Assembly (NCBI GenBank): GCA_965116445.1
Contig: OZ220688.1
Coordinates: forward strand, 372,001-436,000
Length of the DNA: 64,000 nt
Source: Multivorans sp965116445
Lineage (GTDB): Bacteria; Acidobacteriota; Thermoanaerobaculia; Multivoradales; Multivoraceae
Direction of reading: 5' to 3'
Of this stretch, positions 63,225 through 64,000 are shown piece after piece (positions within the stretch are counted from its first letter, which is position 1; each line of letters begins with the position of its first letter). The notes under the pieces were generated by a model, which was not told where the DNA came from, ran no database searches, and saw only the letters and a program-made list of their open reading frames with translations. A program made the position numbers and the translations under genes.

Positions 63225-64000
63225 TCAGTTCGCAGTTTCCCGATTCGGAACGGTGACGGGTTCGCGAATGAGTGACATGACCCCCGACGTCTCGTCGCGG
63301 ACGCCGACTGCGACCTGGTAGCCGCCCTCCGGCAGGTTCATCGCGACTTCGACGCGGTAGCTGCCGTAAACGGCCGGGATGCCGTTCTCGCCGCCGACGG
63401 CGACCGTCTTCTGGCGGACGGTGGTCCGGGCGCCCTTCTCGTCCTCGACGGCGACGAGCCAGAGCCGGAGTTGTGCGCTCGTCTTCTGCGCGGCGTCGCT
63501 CCCGGCAGGCAGCAGCACGATCGAATCCTCCGGCACTTTGACGCCGACCGTGAGCTCGTGGACCTTCTTCTCCAGCGGCGTCGTGCGGGAGAACTCGACA
63601 CTCGCTTCGAGCGGGTTCTCCGGGTTGCCGAGGTAAGCCACCGACAGCAACCGCTCGGCAAGCCGCTCGTCGAGCGACTTGTCGCGGTAGGTGCGGCGGT
63701 ACGCGATGCGGCGACCCTTGTCGGCGCCGGGAGCGAGCAGCACCGCGATCTGCCGCACTTGGTCCGATGTCGGCTCGCTGGGGACGAAGCCCAGCGAGTA
63801 CGAGGCGGCAAGCTGGCTGGTCACGTCGTCGAGGAGGATCGACAGGTCGTTCGCGTTGATCAGTGCCTTGCCCCCGGTTTCGTGGGCCAGCAGGTGCAAG
63901 CCGCTTTGAGCGTTCATCGATCGCAGGCTGACGTTCCGGGAAGAAGGCGCCCGGTTGGGGTTGTCGAGCGAGATATCGGGAGTCGCACTGCGGAGGCCGG
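63225..64000 (-). CDS. VWFA-related acidobacterial protein, C-terminal part
   Basis: The minus-strand frame runs off the right edge; only the last 258 or so codons are present. It closely follows the protein at 56923-58761: TPDISLDNPNRAPSS against QPDISLDDPRLAPSS, MNAQSGLHLLAHETGGKA identical, and RTYRDKSLDERLAERLLSVAYLG nearly identical. The N-terminal domain lies outside the window. Confidence 0.85.
   Translation of the reverse strand, partial: GLRSATPDISLDNPNRAPSSRNVSLRSMNAQSGLHLLAHETGGKALINANDLSILLDDVTSQLAASYSLGFVPSEPTSDQVRQIAVLLAPGADKGRRIAYRRTYRDKSLDERLAERLLSVAYLGNPENPLEASVEFSRTTPLEKKVHELTVGVKVPEDSIVLLPAGSDAAQKTSAQLRLWLVAVEDEKGARTTVRQKTVAVGGENGIPAVYGSYRVEVAMNLPEGGYQVAVGVRDETSGVMSLIREPVTVPNRETAN

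Overview
This is a GC-rich bacterial chromosome segment, most likely from an Acidobacteriota member. The best taxonomic clue is a pair of secreted proteins of the VWFA-related acidobacterial family (56923-58761 and 63225-64000), together with very large secreted FN3/Calx-beta proteins. There are no rRNA or tRNA genes and no CRISPR array that I can see.

Layout. (1) 1-2818: the end of a fatty-acid synthesis cluster, fabD (partial)-fabG-acpP-fabF. (2) 2819-15450: a mobile island. It starts with a tyrosine recombinase and carries a compact peptide-export locus: membrane thioredoxin-like protein, membrane-anchored C39 peptidase, two small precursors that have both a Sec signal and a double-glycine-type leader, two related multi-spanning permeases, a Yip1-like membrane protein and an ABC ATPase. 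It is littered with one intact IS (IS1182-like) and remnants of ISL3, IS256 and integrase-core transposases. (3) 15450-18900: a decayed second copy of the start of the his operon (promoter, leader, aroD-aroE fusion, hisZ, hisG), joined at a microhomology to a second copy of the fabF 3' end. (4) 19071-39824: one 6917-codon gene for a giant secreted metalloprotease/adhesin-like protein. (5) 39904-56484: an uninterrupted aromatic/histidine/tryptophan superoperon: leader peptide, aroD-aroE fusion, hisZ, G, D, C, B, H, A, F, IE, then trpE, G, D, C, F, B, A. (6) 56485-64000: VWFA proteins, a vapBC module with broken toxin, a secreted regulatory-like-domain protein and an Nramp-like transporter.

How it works together. 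The superoperon encodes dehydroquinase/shikimate dehydrogenase, every histidine enzyme I looked for except a separate histidinol-phosphate phosphatase, and every tryptophan enzyme from chorismate onward. It is preceded by a 34-codon leader ending in WWAHGHGKG, with adjacent Trp codons and two His codons. Downstream is a hairpin that buries the Shine-Dalgarno of the first gene. This suggests one leader that senses both end products. The same leader is preserved in the decayed copy with mostly conservative changes.

Other notable points are a palindromic element inserted in frame in hisA and trpC and also present between trpE and trpG, and the unusual Sec-plus-double-glycine precursors next to an apparently extracytoplasmic C39 peptidase. 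All functions are inferred from reading the sequence; no database search was run.
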